This document shows, in pieces, positions 9,075 through 17,725 of a DNA stretch of 58,022 nucleotides. The position numbers and the translations under genes are program-made. The notes beneath the pieces were generated by a model that was not told the DNA's origin, made no database searches, and worked only from the letters and a program-made list of their open reading frames with translations. Positions within the stretch are counted from its first letter, which is position 1. Each line of letters starts with the position of its first letter. The stretch comes from Hyphomicrobiales bacterium (GTDB taxonomy: Bacteria; Pseudomonadota; Alphaproteobacteria; Rhizobiales; Xanthobacteraceae). Location: positions 1 to 58,022 of the forward strand of contig PNAI01000021.1 of the NCBI GenBank assembly GCA_003169835.1, written 5' to 3'.

Positions 9075-9128
9075 ATGTCCGCGATTGGTCCGCATATGCT
9101 TCAATAGCGGCGGCAAAGCAGACATTCC
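9075..9128. repeat. Hairpin repeat, copy D
   Basis: ATGTCCGC at 9075-9082 and AAGCAGACATTCC at 9116-9128 match the arms of copy C. It lies in the 235-bp gap between the convergent UbiD and second Bug genes, a position where it could also act as a transcript-end hairpin. Confidence 0.6.
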
Positions 9129-9167
9129 AAATTGACAGCTCCGCACTAGAAGGCGGCATCGAGCCAA

Positions 9168-10136
9168 TCAATCGCCTTTGATGTTGGCCTGCATGATCAC
9201 CTTCCGCCATTTCGTGGTCTCGTTGGCGATGAACCTTTCAAATTCCGCCGGGCCAGCGTTCTCCACCACGAAGCTGCGGCTTTCGAGCGTCTGTTTTACG
9301 TCTAAACGCGACAAGATCTCTGCCACATCGATATGGATCTTCTCGCGAATCTCGCGCGCGGTTCCGGCTGGCGCGAACAGGCCGAAGGCCCCTTGCGTGC
9401 TATAGCCCGGCACGCCAGCCTCCTGCATGGTGGGGATATCTGGCGCCAGCGGATTGCGCTTGATAGTCGATATCGCCAGCGCCTTGAGCTTACCGCCGCC
9501 GATGTGTGGCAGAATATTCGACATGCCGTTAATCGTCAGATCGATCTCGCCGGCGATAATTGCAGTCGTCGTCTCGTTCGCACCTTTATAAGGAACGTGG
9601 ACGAGCTTGATGCCAGCTATCCCCGAGAAATATTCCGTCGCGAGGCGTTGGATGCTGCCGGGCCCGGTCGTACCGTAAAGCAATGTATTCGGCTTTTCCT
9701 TGGCAAGCGCGATTAGTTCCTTGACATTTGACACTGGCACTTTGTTCGCGATTGCTAGCATGTGCGGGATCGATGCGAGCAGCACAATCGGTTCGAGTTC
9801 CTTCATCGAATAAGGTAGCGACGTATAGAGCAGCGGATTGAAGATGAAGGTCTGGTCAGCCGCGAGCAGTAGCGTGTAGCCGTCCGGATCGCTCTTGGTC
9901 GCGGCGACGGTGCCGATCAGCGTGTTGCCGCCGACCCGATTCTCAACCACGACGCCCTGTCCCCATTTCTCCGAGAGCTTCTGCGCGATCAGCCTCAGCA
10001 GCACATCGGGAGCGCCGCCAGGGGTGAACGGGATAATCACCCGGACCGGGCGGATTGGATATTCGAGCGCCGCGGCCTGTCGCAGAGGCACACTAGTGCC
10101 AAGCAAATAGACCAACAGGCTTATGATGATACGCAT
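9168..10136 (-). CDS. Bug/TctC-family solute-binding protein (second copy)
   Basis: A 322-aa periplasmic binding protein. A signal peptide (MRIIISLLVYLLGTSVPLRQ) precedes VRVIIPFTPGGAPDVLLRLI, VVVENRVGGNTL and DGYTLLLAA, all Bug hallmarks. It differs substantially from the Bug protein at 6452-7432, so the two are probably paralogues for related ligands rather than a recent duplication. The ATG at 10136 is preferred because of the signal peptide; its ribosome site is weak. Convergent with UbiD, with no transporter membrane genes alongside. Confidence 0.88.
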   Translation of the reverse strand: MRIIISLLVYLLGTSVPLRQAAALEYPIRPVRVIIPFTPGGAPDVLLRLIAQKLSEKWGQGVVVENRVGGNTLIGTVAATKSDPDGYTLLLAADQTFIFNPLLYTSLPYSMKELEPIVLLASIPHMLAIANKVPVSNVKELIALAKEKPNTLLYGTTGPGSIQRLATEYFSGIAGIKLVHVPYKGANETTTAIIAGEIDLTINGMSNILPHIGGGKLKALAISTIKRNPLAPDIPTMQEAGVPGYSTQGAFGLFAPAGTAREIREKIHIDVAEILSRLDVKQTLESRSFVVENAGPAEFERFIANETTKWRKVIMQANIKGD

Positions 10137-10273
10137 GATCAAAATCGCTTTCGCCGTAACTCCTGGATAACCGGTTGTTGGACGGGTCAATCGACCCTTG
10201 GAATTGTCTTCTGCACCGTTCATCGTCGTCAAGTAGCTATACGGTCTTTGGAGCACGTGAAGGCAATGTGTGT

Positions 10274-10340
10274 GAATGTCCGTACTGGATCATTCGCATC
10301 GCTTTGACGATGCCCGTGATATGTCTGCTCTTACTTCGAT
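10274..10340. repeat. Hairpin repeat, copy B (degenerate)
   Basis: GAATGTCCG at 10274, then CATTCGCATCGCTTTGACGA and ATGTCTGCTCTTAC closely match the left half of copy A (3381-3440). The right arm is lost. It occupies the gap between the second Bug gene and the transposase fragment. Confidence 0.65.
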
Positions 10341-10422
10341 TGTGTTGCAAAACTTCCATTGAGATGAATGTCGAACCGTGATTCCGTTGGATTAATGAGT
10401 CGATCATCGGCGGGAGCGGCGC

Positions 10423-10645
10423 ATGATGGGACGGCGGCAAGACGGACAAGCCTTCCTAGGAGGTGTCGCTGACCGATCCGCAGGCAGCGTGGGTTACGAG
10501 GCCGGGTATCAATCCATTCTTCGCTTACGATGTGAACTACCTCATCGACAACAAGTTTGGAATCATCGTTGATGCTGAGGGCACACGCGCCAACCGCACA
10601 GACGAGATCGCTGTCACTGAGACTATGATGGAAAGCGTCAAGACC
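10423..10645 (+). pseudogene. IS1182-like DDE transposase remnant
   Basis: From about 10463 the frame reads LTDPQAAWVTRPG, then FFAYDVNYLID and GIIVDAEGTRANRTDE. This is the middle of an IS1182/IS5-type transposase around a catalytic Asp. Just upstream, in another frame, ATGATGGGACGGCGG (10423) encodes MMGRR, like the start of such transposases. Everything between the N-terminal scrap and the core block is deleted, and the C-terminal half is missing. The right end abuts the truncated dctP remnant. Clearly inactive. Confidence 0.7.
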
Positions 10646-11198
10646 GTCCCAACATCTTCACCTGGAAGGTGTCGAAGGTGAGGTCGCAAACCTGCCACCA
10701 CGCATAGCTTTCGTCGCGGAAGGCTACCAAGCTGTCGTGAATTTTTTTGAACCGCGGATTCTCCTTGCCGATCTCCGCATAAGTTTCTTTGGCGGCTTTG
10801 TAGGATGCTTCCATGATCTCCGGCGAGAAAGCACGCAGCTGAGTGCCGTTCGCGATCAGCCGGCGCATGGCCGGCGGATTGAGATAATCGTATTTCGCAG
10901 TCATCCGCATGCCGGCGTCGCGCGCCGACGCGGTCAGCACGGCCTGGTAGCTCTTGCTCAGACCGTTCCATTTTTCCCGATTGATCAAAAGATGGGCGTG
11001 TGCGCCACCCTCCCACCAGCCGGGGTAATAGTAATACTTCGCGATTTTATAGAAGCCGAGTTTTTCATCGTCATAGGGACCAATCCATTCAACGGAGTCG
11101 ATCGTGCCTTTCTCGAGCGCCGGATAGATATCGCCCGGGGCCAGCGATTGCGGCACCACACCGAGCTTGCTGATCACCTTGCCGGCAAAGCCGGACAT
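10638..11198 (-). pseudogene. TRAP transporter solute-binding protein DctP, 5'-truncated
   Basis: The last ~187 residues of a DctP-type TRAP binding protein: GFAGKVISKLGVVPQSLAPG, GTIDSVEWIGPYDD, YYYPGWWEGGA and the native-looking C-terminal WWQVCDLTFD. The signal peptide and N-terminal lobe are absent. Homology begins near 11198, only 15 bp from the stop codon of the recombinase gene, and the 3' end abuts the IS1182 scrap. With no N-lobe or secretion signal it cannot work as a binding protein, so I call it a remnant left by rearrangement. Confidence 0.8.
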
Positions 11199-11212
11199 CC
11201 AACTTGAAAAGA

Positions 11213-12595
11213 TCAGCAGCGCAGCCGGGTGATGTTCCCCGCTGACCCCTGCGGTGTTACCAGTCCGTCGACGTACTTGGCCCAATCCTCCATTGCGGTC
11301 AGCATCTCTGGTTTATAGTCGTGATGATCGTAACCGCTTCCCGAGCCGCGCTTGGATGCGTGATCAAACAACAAATCGCGGATGTGGGGCAGGATCAAGG
11401 GTCGCCCATGCTCATCCCGCAGCTCGGCCGTCTTGGTTTCGGCTAAGTGTCGGAGGCCATGCCAGAAAAAGTCAGCGATCCCACTGACCCTTCTGATCTT
11501 GCGTGCCAGGTTATCCACGTTGATATCGCCGAACACCCTTCCCTTTCCCTCAGGCGGGCGCGGATGAAGTGCATTGCGGGCAAGGCTGGACAGCGGCACA
11601 CCATGCAATCGCTTGTTCTTCGAATCTGAAGCTGGTGCGTCCCAAAACCAATCGCCGTCGATCTCTTCCCATTGCATGTTGGCGAGCGCAGTTTTGCGCT
11701 TGCCGGTCAGCATCATCAGTTTCAGATATCGCCTCTCGTCGCTGCTAAGTTTGTCATTCGGACTAAGCCTGTCTTCATCCCGAACTGTGCCGTCCGCTCC
11801 GAGAGTGGCGGAGGGTTTCAGATTGTTGGAGACGTTCCACAATGACCTGATTGCGGTGTCAGCGGCAGTCTTCTTGAACCAATCGCGTTCTCGTGACTTC
11901 GCACCATTCCAGGGCTTCTCCATGTCATTCATAGGAGAGGATTTGATGGTGCCGCGGCGTGCGCACCAACCGCAAAAGTCCTTGAGGTGACTGAAGAGGC
12001 GGTTGGCGAGATAGGGGCGGGGTCGAAGTTCTTGATCCGTGTCGCCGTCGCGAACTATCCAAAGTAGGTGTTCGATTTCCTGGTAGCGAATGGTCGCAAT
12101 GGGCCTCTCATGCCATTCCTTGGTGTCATTGAGCATTACGGCTTGGGTCTTTTCGGCCGACTTGTTTTTTAGCCGGCCAATCTGCTCGTGCTTGATAAAG
12201 GTTTCGACGGCTACCTTGAAACTGTCGGTCTTTGTCGGATCATTAGCTCGCGGATCGATCCCCTGCTTCGCCAAGGCACGAGCATCGCGACAGCGCTTGC
12301 GTGCATCCGCAAGGGTCATCTCGCCGACACGGCCAATGTGCATGTACTGCGGTTTCGCTGACCCTGGGAAATAGAACACGCAGCGATAGGACTTGGTCCC
12401 GGTCGGGCTGACGAGAATTGCAAGACCCCGCGCCGCATCCGTGCCCTCGTCCCAGATTAAGAATTGCTTAACCTTGTTCGCCTTGAATGTGAGGACATTG
12501 TCCTCGGTGAAGTGCCTGCGATTGGCCTCCTTGCGCGACTTCTTCGGCTTAGTAGGGCGTACCCGCTCAGTCCTGGGGCGAACCCGCTCTGCCAT
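11213..12595 (-). CDS. Tyrosine recombinase / P4-type integrase
   Basis: A 460-aa site-specific recombinase with an N-terminal arm-binding DUF4102-like domain (about 30-120) and a C-terminal catalytic domain. Candidate active-site residues are R300 (TGKRKTAL), a Lys in DSKNKRLHGVPLS (326-328), H379 and R382 (HGLR), H412 (FDHAS), and Y422 or Y427 as nucleophile. The set looks complete, so the enzyme may be active. It likely mobilised the accessory DNA to its left. No tRNA or clear attachment repeat was found at the adjacent edge. The 228-bp AT-rich stretch beyond its start leads into tadD. Confidence 0.85.
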   Translation of the reverse strand: MAERVRPRTERVRPTKPKKSRKEANRRHFTEDNVLTFKANKVKQFLIWDEGTDAARGLAILVSPTGTKSYRCVFYFPGSAKPQYMHIGRVGEMTLADARKRCRDARALAKQGIDPRANDPTKTDSFKVAVETFIKHEQIGRLKNKSAEKTQAVMLNDTKEWHERPIATIRYQEIEHLLWIVRDGDTDQELRPRPYLANRLFSHLKDFCGWCARRGTIKSSPMNDMEKPWNGAKSRERDWFKKTAADTAIRSLWNVSNNLKPSATLGADGTVRDEDRLSPNDKLSSDERRYLKLMMLTGKRKTALANMQWEEIDGDWFWDAPASDSKNKRLHGVPLSSLARNALHPRPPEGKGRVFGDINVDNLARKIRRVSGIADFFWHGLRHLAETKTAELRDEHGRPLILPHIRDLLFDHASKRGSGSGYDHHDYKPEMLTAMEDWAKYVDGLVTPQGSAGNITRLRC

Positions 12596-12742
12596 GACGA
12601 CCCCCTAATTGAAGGTTAATTGAAAGCTACTCCCTATTTTATGTGACCGCGGGTGCCAGCGCAATGACCGTGGATGTTATTGTAAAATATAATGTTTTCG
12701 GGATACACCCATCTAATCTACTGATCTGCCACCCTCAAAAAA

Positions 12743-12757
12743 TTAACTTCTCGTTAA
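12743..12757. promoter_or_regulatory. CtrA-type box TTAA-N7-TTAA upstream of tadD
   Basis: TTAACTTCTCGTTAA matches the CtrA half-site pair (TTAA, seven bases, TTAA) but lacks the final C. It lies 67 bp before the tadD start, in an AT-rich intergenic stretch (12596-12823) that also holds TTAAAGTTAAC. CtrA control of pilus genes is known in Caulobacter; here it is inferred from the motif alone. Confidence 0.4.
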
Positions 12758-12823
12758 AGTTAACGGTTTATTGCTCGGGGTCTGACGGTCGGCGCGACCG
12801 GCCCGGTTTTTAGTGGTCAAATC

Positions 12824-13639
12824 ATGCGAATCCACACCTTTAGCGTCCGTCTGCTGGCTTCGACCGGGGTGATTGCCCTGGCGATGGCGATTTGCGGCTG
12901 CGCGAGCGACCCGAAGCCCGAGACCACGGGTTCGATCACGCCCAAGGCCAGTGCGCCGCGCTCGGAAGCCGAATGGCGGCGCGATGTCGATGGGCTGGGC
13001 GAACGCTATCGCACCAAACCGGACGACAAAGAGATTGCCATACAATACGCGCTGGCCTTGCGCGGTACCGGCCAGCGCTCACAGGCGGCGGCGGTACTCG
13101 AACAGGCCTCGATCCAAAATCCGGACGACCAGGCGGTGCTCGGCGCTTATGGGCGTGCGCTCGCAGATGTCGGCAACTACGATCAGGCGCTGCAAGTGCT
13201 CAATCGCGCGCACTCGCCCGAGCAGCCCGACTGGCGCATCCTTTCGGTGCAAGGCGCCGTGCTCGACCAGATGGGCCGCCACGAAGACGCGCGAAACAAC
13301 TACGCCAGCGCGCTGAAAATCATTCCCGAAGAGCCATCGGTGCTGTCCAATCTCGGACTGTCCTACGCGCTCTCCAAGGACCTTCCCAAGGCCGAGGAGA
13401 ATCTGCGGCGCGCCGCAGCGCAGCCAACCGCCGAGCCGAAGGTCAGGCAAAATCTCGCGCTCGTGGTTGGATTGCAGGGCCGGTTCGCAGAAGCCGAGGC
13501 GATCGCGCGCGGCGATCTGTCGCCCGCGGAAGCCTCCGCCAACGTTGCCTATCTGCGGCAAATGCTGATGCAGCAAAAAGATTTCAAGAAACTTAACCGC
13601 GACCGCGTGGCCTCGCCCGCGCCGCCCGCCAAATCCTAA
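12824..13639 (+). CDS. tadD: Tad pilus assembly lipoprotein TadD (TPR protein)
   Basis: A 271-aa lipoprotein. The signal peptide ends near ICGCAS (candidate lipobox Cys at about 26), then TPR units fill about 65-230 (for example AVLGAYGRALADVGNYDQAL and PSVLSNLGLSYALSKDLPKA). TadD-type pilotins anchor at the outer membrane and help secretin and pilus assembly. Unlike the usual arrangement it is on the plus strand, converging on tadC rather than following it in the same operon, so it must use its own promoter. Confidence 0.85.
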   Translation: MRIHTFSVRLLASTGVIALAMAICGCASDPKPETTGSITPKASAPRSEAEWRRDVDGLGERYRTKPDDKEIAIQYALALRGTGQRSQAAAVLEQASIQNPDDQAVLGAYGRALADVGNYDQALQVLNRAHSPEQPDWRILSVQGAVLDQMGRHEDARNNYASALKIIPEEPSVLSNLGLSYALSKDLPKAEENLRRAAAQPTAEPKVRQNLALVVGLQGRFAEAEAIARGDLSPAEASANVAYLRQMLMQQKDFKKLNRDRVASPAPPAKS

Positions 13640-13852
13640 CCAAATTTGATTCGATTTTTTGGTTCGCTTCTTGCGCTGAGCGCCCAAGACGTGCTCAAGG
13701 GGCGCTCAACAGGCGATCATGTGGCGCGGTTTCGTCCGCCGATGTGGCCTGGATGTTCATAATTTCAACTGCGCTTTGACTTCACTTGGCAGCGTCACCC
13801 GCGCCATGCTGAATTCGCCTTCGGGGGACGTGCATGCGCGGAGAAATTTCAC

Positions 13853-14038
13853 GTGGCCGAGGTAGCGCTCACCATGCCGGAAGCGATCAACCGCGCCGCG
13901 GCGGCGTATGAACAGGGTCGTCTCGACGAGGCTGAACAAATCTGCCGTGCGATCCTCGGCGTCAAGGCCGATGCAGGCGAGGCCGCAGCGGCGCGCATGC
14001 AGGATCAAGCGGGCAGCCGCATGTTATCGCGCGGGTGA
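13853..14038 (+). pseudogene. Truncated TPR protein (first repeat only)
   Basis: A GTG-initiated 61-codon frame with a GGAG site. Residues about 9-40 (EAINRAAAAYEQGRLDEAEQ, then ICRAILGVKADA) are a good first TPR of a long TPR protein, but the frame ends soon after. It is probably the 5' scrap of a larger gene. It lies between the convergent tadD and tadC. A real 61-aa protein is possible but less likely. Confidence 0.45.
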
Positions 14039-14100
14039 CGCCATCCGCGAGTGCTGCTGTCGCAGCGGCTGAATTTAAAACTTAACCGTCGAAAAATAAA

Positions 14101-15126
14101 CTACCGCGCCGGCCGTGTTATGGCTGGCGCCTCCGGCTGTTTCGCCTGCTCGTCCTGCGTGGCCATGACACGGATCGCCGCCGGTCCGAGAATCACGACG
14201 AAGAGCACGGGAAGGAAGAACAGGATCATCGGCACTGTCAATTTGGGCGGCAGGCCGGCGGCCTTTTTCTCGGCTTCCGTCATGCGCATGTCGCGGTTTT
14301 CCTGCGAGAGCACACGCAGCGTCTGGGCCAGTGAGGTTCCGTAACGTTCGGCCTGCTGGAGCGCGAGACAGACCGCCTTGACGCCTTCGAGATCGGTGCG
14401 CTTGCCGAGATTGTCGTAGGCCTGGCGGCGATCCTGCAGGTAGGACAGTTCGGCGGTGGTCAGCGTGAGCTCCTCGGCGAGCGCGATCGACTGCGAGCCA
14501 ATCTCCATGCTCACGCGGCGGAATGCGGCTTCGATCGACATGCCGGATTCGACGCAGATCAGGAGCAGGTCGAGCGCATCGGGAAACGCACGCTTGATCG
14601 AAAGCTGGCGTTTGCCGATTTTGTTTTTCAGAAACAAAAGCGGCAATTGTAAGCCAAGGTAGGCCGCGAACACGCAGATGCCGACCTTGACCATTGTCGG
14701 CTGATCCCACTCGAGAACGACGAACAGATAAAATGCCGTCACCGGGAACAGGATAATCGGCGTCAGCATGCGGAAGAAAAGGAAGGTGATATACGGCGCC
14801 TGGCCGCGATAGCCGGCCTGCATCAGTTTGCCGCGGACCTCTTCTTGCGCCAGCCACTTCGTCAGATTGAAGCGTTCGACGATCGTCTTCACGTATTGCT
14901 TGGGCGATTGACGCAACGAGACTTTTTCGCCGCGCGCCATTCGCTCGCGCTCGCGCTGACGGATCTTCTCACGCTCGAACGCCACCGCTTTCATGCGCTT
15001 GCCCAGCGAGTTGGTCGCAAGGAGCGGCATCGCCAGCGACAGAACGGTTGCAATCGCCGCCACGGCCGCGAAGGCCGTGATCAGAGACTGCCGGTCATTC
15101 ATGTGCTCGATGAGAAATTCCAGCAT
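14101..15126 (-). CDS. tadC: Tad inner-membrane platform protein TadC
   Basis: A 341-aa T2SS-F family membrane protein, one of the paired platform proteins that couple the CpaF ATPase to Flp pilus growth. A TM segment near 13-38, two central TMs (about 108-150), the T2SSF core with FPDALDLLLICVESGMSIEA, and a C-terminal TM (PMILFFLPVLFVVILGPAAI) are visible. The ATG at 15126 is used because residues before it have no TadC character. It is the last gene of the cpaC-tadC operon, 11 bp after tadB. Confidence 0.9.
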   Translation of the reverse strand: MLEFLIEHMNDRQSLITAFAAVAAIATVLSLAMPLLATNSLGKRMKAVAFEREKIRQRERERMARGEKVSLRQSPKQYVKTIVERFNLTKWLAQEEVRGKLMQAGYRGQAPYITFLFFRMLTPIILFPVTAFYLFVVLEWDQPTMVKVGICVFAAYLGLQLPLLFLKNKIGKRQLSIKRAFPDALDLLLICVESGMSIEAAFRRVSMEIGSQSIALAEELTLTTAELSYLQDRRQAYDNLGKRTDLEGVKAVCLALQQAERYGTSLAQTLRVLSQENRDMRMTEAEKKAAGLPPKLTVPMILFFLPVLFVVILGPAAIRVMATQDEQAKQPEAPAITRPAR

Positions 15127-15137
15127 GGCGTGTCCGT

Positions 15138-16121
15138 TCAGAAGTCGAAGTTGATCATCTTGCGCATGACCATGACGCCGATGAACATCCACATTGCGCT
15201 GCCGGCCAGCATGAGGCGGCCGAGCTGCGCGGTGAAAAGCAATTCGATGTATTCGGGGCTTGTGAGCCACACGAGCGTCATCACCGCGATCGGGAGTGCC
15301 GCAATGATCGAAGCGGAGGCCTTCGCCTCCATCGATACGGCCTGGATCTTGGCCTTCATTTTCTTGCGGTCGCGCAGCACACGCGACAAATTGCCGAGCG
15401 CCTCCGAAAGATTGCCGCCCGCCTTCTGCTGGATGGTGATGACGATGCCGAAGAAATTGGCCTCCGGGAGCGGGATGCGCTCATAGAGCTTGGCGCAGGC
15501 GTCGCTCAGCGGCAACCCGACGTTCTGGGTTTCCATAATAGACCGAAATTCACTTTTCACCGGCTCTTGCGCCTCCGCGGCAATGACTTTCATGCAATCG
15601 CCGAGCGGCAGGCCGGTCTTGATGCCGCGCACGATGACGTCGACTGCGTCGGGAAATGCGTTGAGAAAACTGTTCTCGCGGCGTTTCTTGAGAAAGGACA
15701 GCAGCCACATCGGCAGCCCGAAGGCGGCGGCAAAGCCGATCGCGAGCGCGACGAGCAGACCTGCGTCGGCCAGGAAACCGACAATGAATGCAACCAGGCC
15801 GAGGACGCCCGAGGTGATTAGATATCGCTCCCTCGACCAATCCAATCCTGCTTGCGAGAGCTTCGTAGACAAGGATTGCTTCTTGGATTTCTTCTGACGG
15901 TCGTCGAGCTCCTTGAGCGTCTCTTCAACCTGCTCGCGGCGATTTTTCTGGCCGATGCGTGCCGTGCTGGTGCGCGCGATCGGTTCGGACTTCGCGATGC
16001 TTGCGAGGCGCTTCTCCGCATGACGTTCGCCAGACAGATGCGGATAGATGAATACCCAGACGATGCCGCCCATTGCGAGCGTCACCAGCGAAAATACGAC
16101 GATTGTCTGCAACTCGAACAC
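15138..16121 (-). CDS. tadB: Tad inner-membrane platform protein TadB
   Basis: A 327-aa T2SS-F family protein and partner of TadC. An N-terminal TM (about 5-26), a basic cytoplasmic linker, paired TMs near 98-140, then the core FPDAVDVIVRGIKTGLPLGD and GGNLSEALGNLSRVLRDRKK, with C-terminal TMs. A GTG at 16121 is chosen: it starts FELQTIVVFSL with an AAGG site, whereas the longer frame runs into cpaF. Gap of 13 bp to cpaF. Confidence 0.9.
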   Translation of the reverse strand: MFELQTIVVFSLVTLAMGGIVWVFIYPHLSGERHAEKRLASIAKSEPIARTSTARIGQKNRREQVEETLKELDDRQKKSKKQSLSTKLSQAGLDWSRERYLITSGVLGLVAFIVGFLADAGLLVALAIGFAAAFGLPMWLLSFLKKRRENSFLNAFPDAVDVIVRGIKTGLPLGDCMKVIAAEAQEPVKSEFRSIMETQNVGLPLSDACAKLYERIPLPEANFFGIVITIQQKAGGNLSEALGNLSRVLRDRKKMKAKIQAVSMEAKASASIIAALPIAVMTLVWLTSPEYIELLFTAQLGRLMLAGSAMWMFIGVMVMRKMINFDF

Positions 16122-16134
16122 GGTAATGGCCTTA

Positions 16135-17655
16135 TTATTTTTCCAACGCGCTTGGCTTGTCGGAGGCATCGAGCGCTGCGGCGAGCCGCTTTTCCTCGCC
16201 GTAATATCGTGCCCGATCCCAGAAACGCGGCCGTCCAATGCCAGTCGAACGATGCTGACCGATCAATTTTCCGTCGGCGTCCTCGCCTGTCATCTCGTAG
16301 ACGAACAAGTCCTGCGTAATGATGACATCGCCTTCCATGCCGATCACTTCGGTAATGTGCGTGATCTTGCGCGAGCCGTCGCGCAGGCGAGCAGCCTGGA
16401 TCACGACATCGACCGAGGAGCAGATCATTTCGCGAATGGTGCGGGAGGGGAGCGAAAAGCCGCCCATGGTGATCATCGATTCAATGCGCGAGAGCGCCTC
16501 GCGCGGACTGTTGGCGTGCAACGTGCCCATCGAACCGTCATGGCCTGTATTCATGGCCTGTAGCAGGTCGAAGGCTTCGGGTCCGCGCACTTCGCCGACG
16601 ATGATGCGCTCCGGTCGCATGCGCAGGCAGTTTTTGACGAGGTCGCGCATGGTGACTTGGCCTTCGCCCTCGAGATTGGGCGGCCGGGTCTCCAGGCGCA
16701 CCACGTGGGGCTGCTGCAATTGAAGTTCGGCCGCGTCCTCGCAGGTGATGATGCGCTCGTCGTCGTCGATGAACTGCGTGAGGCAGTTGAGCAGTGTGGT
16801 CTTGCCGGAGCCGGTGCCGCCGGAGACGATCGAGTTGACGCGGCAGCGGCCGAGAACTTTCAGGATTTCCCCGCCTTCCACCGTGATCGTATTGAAGCGG
16901 ACAAGTTGATCGAGAGTCAGCTTGTCCTTCTTGAATTTGCGGATGGTGAGGGCCGGACCATCGAGTGCGAGCGGCGGCGCAATGACGTTGACACGGGAGC
17001 CGTCCGGCAAACGCGCGTCGCAGATCGGCGAGGATTCGTCGACGCGCCGGCCGATCTGGCTGACGATGCGCTGGCAGATGTTGAGGAGCTGCTGATTGTC
17101 GCGAAAACGGATACCGGTCCGTTGAATTTTGCCGGCCACTTCGATGTACACGGTGCCCGCGCTATTGACCATGATGTCGGAAATGTCATCGCGTGCGAGC
17201 AGCGGCTCGAGCGGGCCGTAACCGAGCACGTCGTTGCAGATGTCGTCGAGCAGTTCCTCCTGCTCGGAGATCGACATCACGATGTTCTTGATCGCGATGA
17301 TCTCGTTGACGATGTCGCGGATTTCCTCGCGCGAGGACTCGGCGTCAAGCCGGGCGAGTTGCGAAAGGTCAATCGCCTCTATCAGGGCGCCGAAGATCGT
17401 GCCCTTGGTTTCGTAATAGCTCTCCGAGCGTCGGGTTTCAGTGACCGTGGGGGCGGGCGGCGGCGGTGTCTCGGTGATGCGGCGCTGCGCCGCGGGTGCC
17501 GAAACCAGCGGTGCGCCAAGACCGGCGGACGGAAACGGTGCGCGGCCCGCGTTGGTGGCCTGCGGAGAACCGGGCACGGGTGCGGGCGCTGACGCCTTTT
17601 GCGGCGCAGGCGGCAGGTTGGTCAGTGCTTCTGAGGTACTTCGCTTGCCGAACAC
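16135..17655 (-). CDS. cpaF: Pilus assembly ATPase CpaF/TadA
   Basis: A 506-aa hexameric secretion ATPase that powers Flp pilus assembly. A low-complexity Pro/Ala-rich N-terminus (1-80) is followed by the N-domain and the ATPase core with Walker A GGTGSGKTT, Asp box ITCEDAAELQL, Walker B RIIVGEVRGPEA and the His box (MNTGHDGSMGTLHANSPREA). GTG start at 17655. Lies 70 bp after cpaE in the operon. Confidence 0.95.
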   Translation of the reverse strand: MFGKRSTSEALTNLPPAPQKASAPAPVPGSPQATNAGRAPFPSAGLGAPLVSAPAAQRRITETPPPPAPTVTETRRSESYYETKGTIFGALIEAIDLSQLARLDAESSREEIRDIVNEIIAIKNIVMSISEQEELLDDICNDVLGYGPLEPLLARDDISDIMVNSAGTVYIEVAGKIQRTGIRFRDNQQLLNICQRIVSQIGRRVDESSPICDARLPDGSRVNVIAPPLALDGPALTIRKFKKDKLTLDQLVRFNTITVEGGEILKVLGRCRVNSIVSGGTGSGKTTLLNCLTQFIDDDERIITCEDAAELQLQQPHVVRLETRPPNLEGEGQVTMRDLVKNCLRMRPERIIVGEVRGPEAFDLLQAMNTGHDGSMGTLHANSPREALSRIESMITMGGFSLPSRTIREMICSSVDVVIQAARLRDGSRKITHITEVIGMEGDVIITQDLFVYEMTGEDADGKLIGQHRSTGIGRPRFWDRARYYGEEKRLAAALDASDKPSALEK

Positions 17656-17725
17656 GTGGACTCCGCTCGATTACGCTTGGTTACCCTTGTTGCCTTTAGT
17701 CTTTTGGCCTTTAGCCTTGCCGCTA

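Noticed and set aside
12596..12823. tRNA or attachment site next to the recombinase
   Set aside because: No cloverleaf or T-arm signature was found; AT-rich spacer only.
16657..17592. 311-codon plus-strand frame opposite cpaF
   Set aside because: Shadow of cpaF; no motif, whereas cpaF has complete ATPase motifs.
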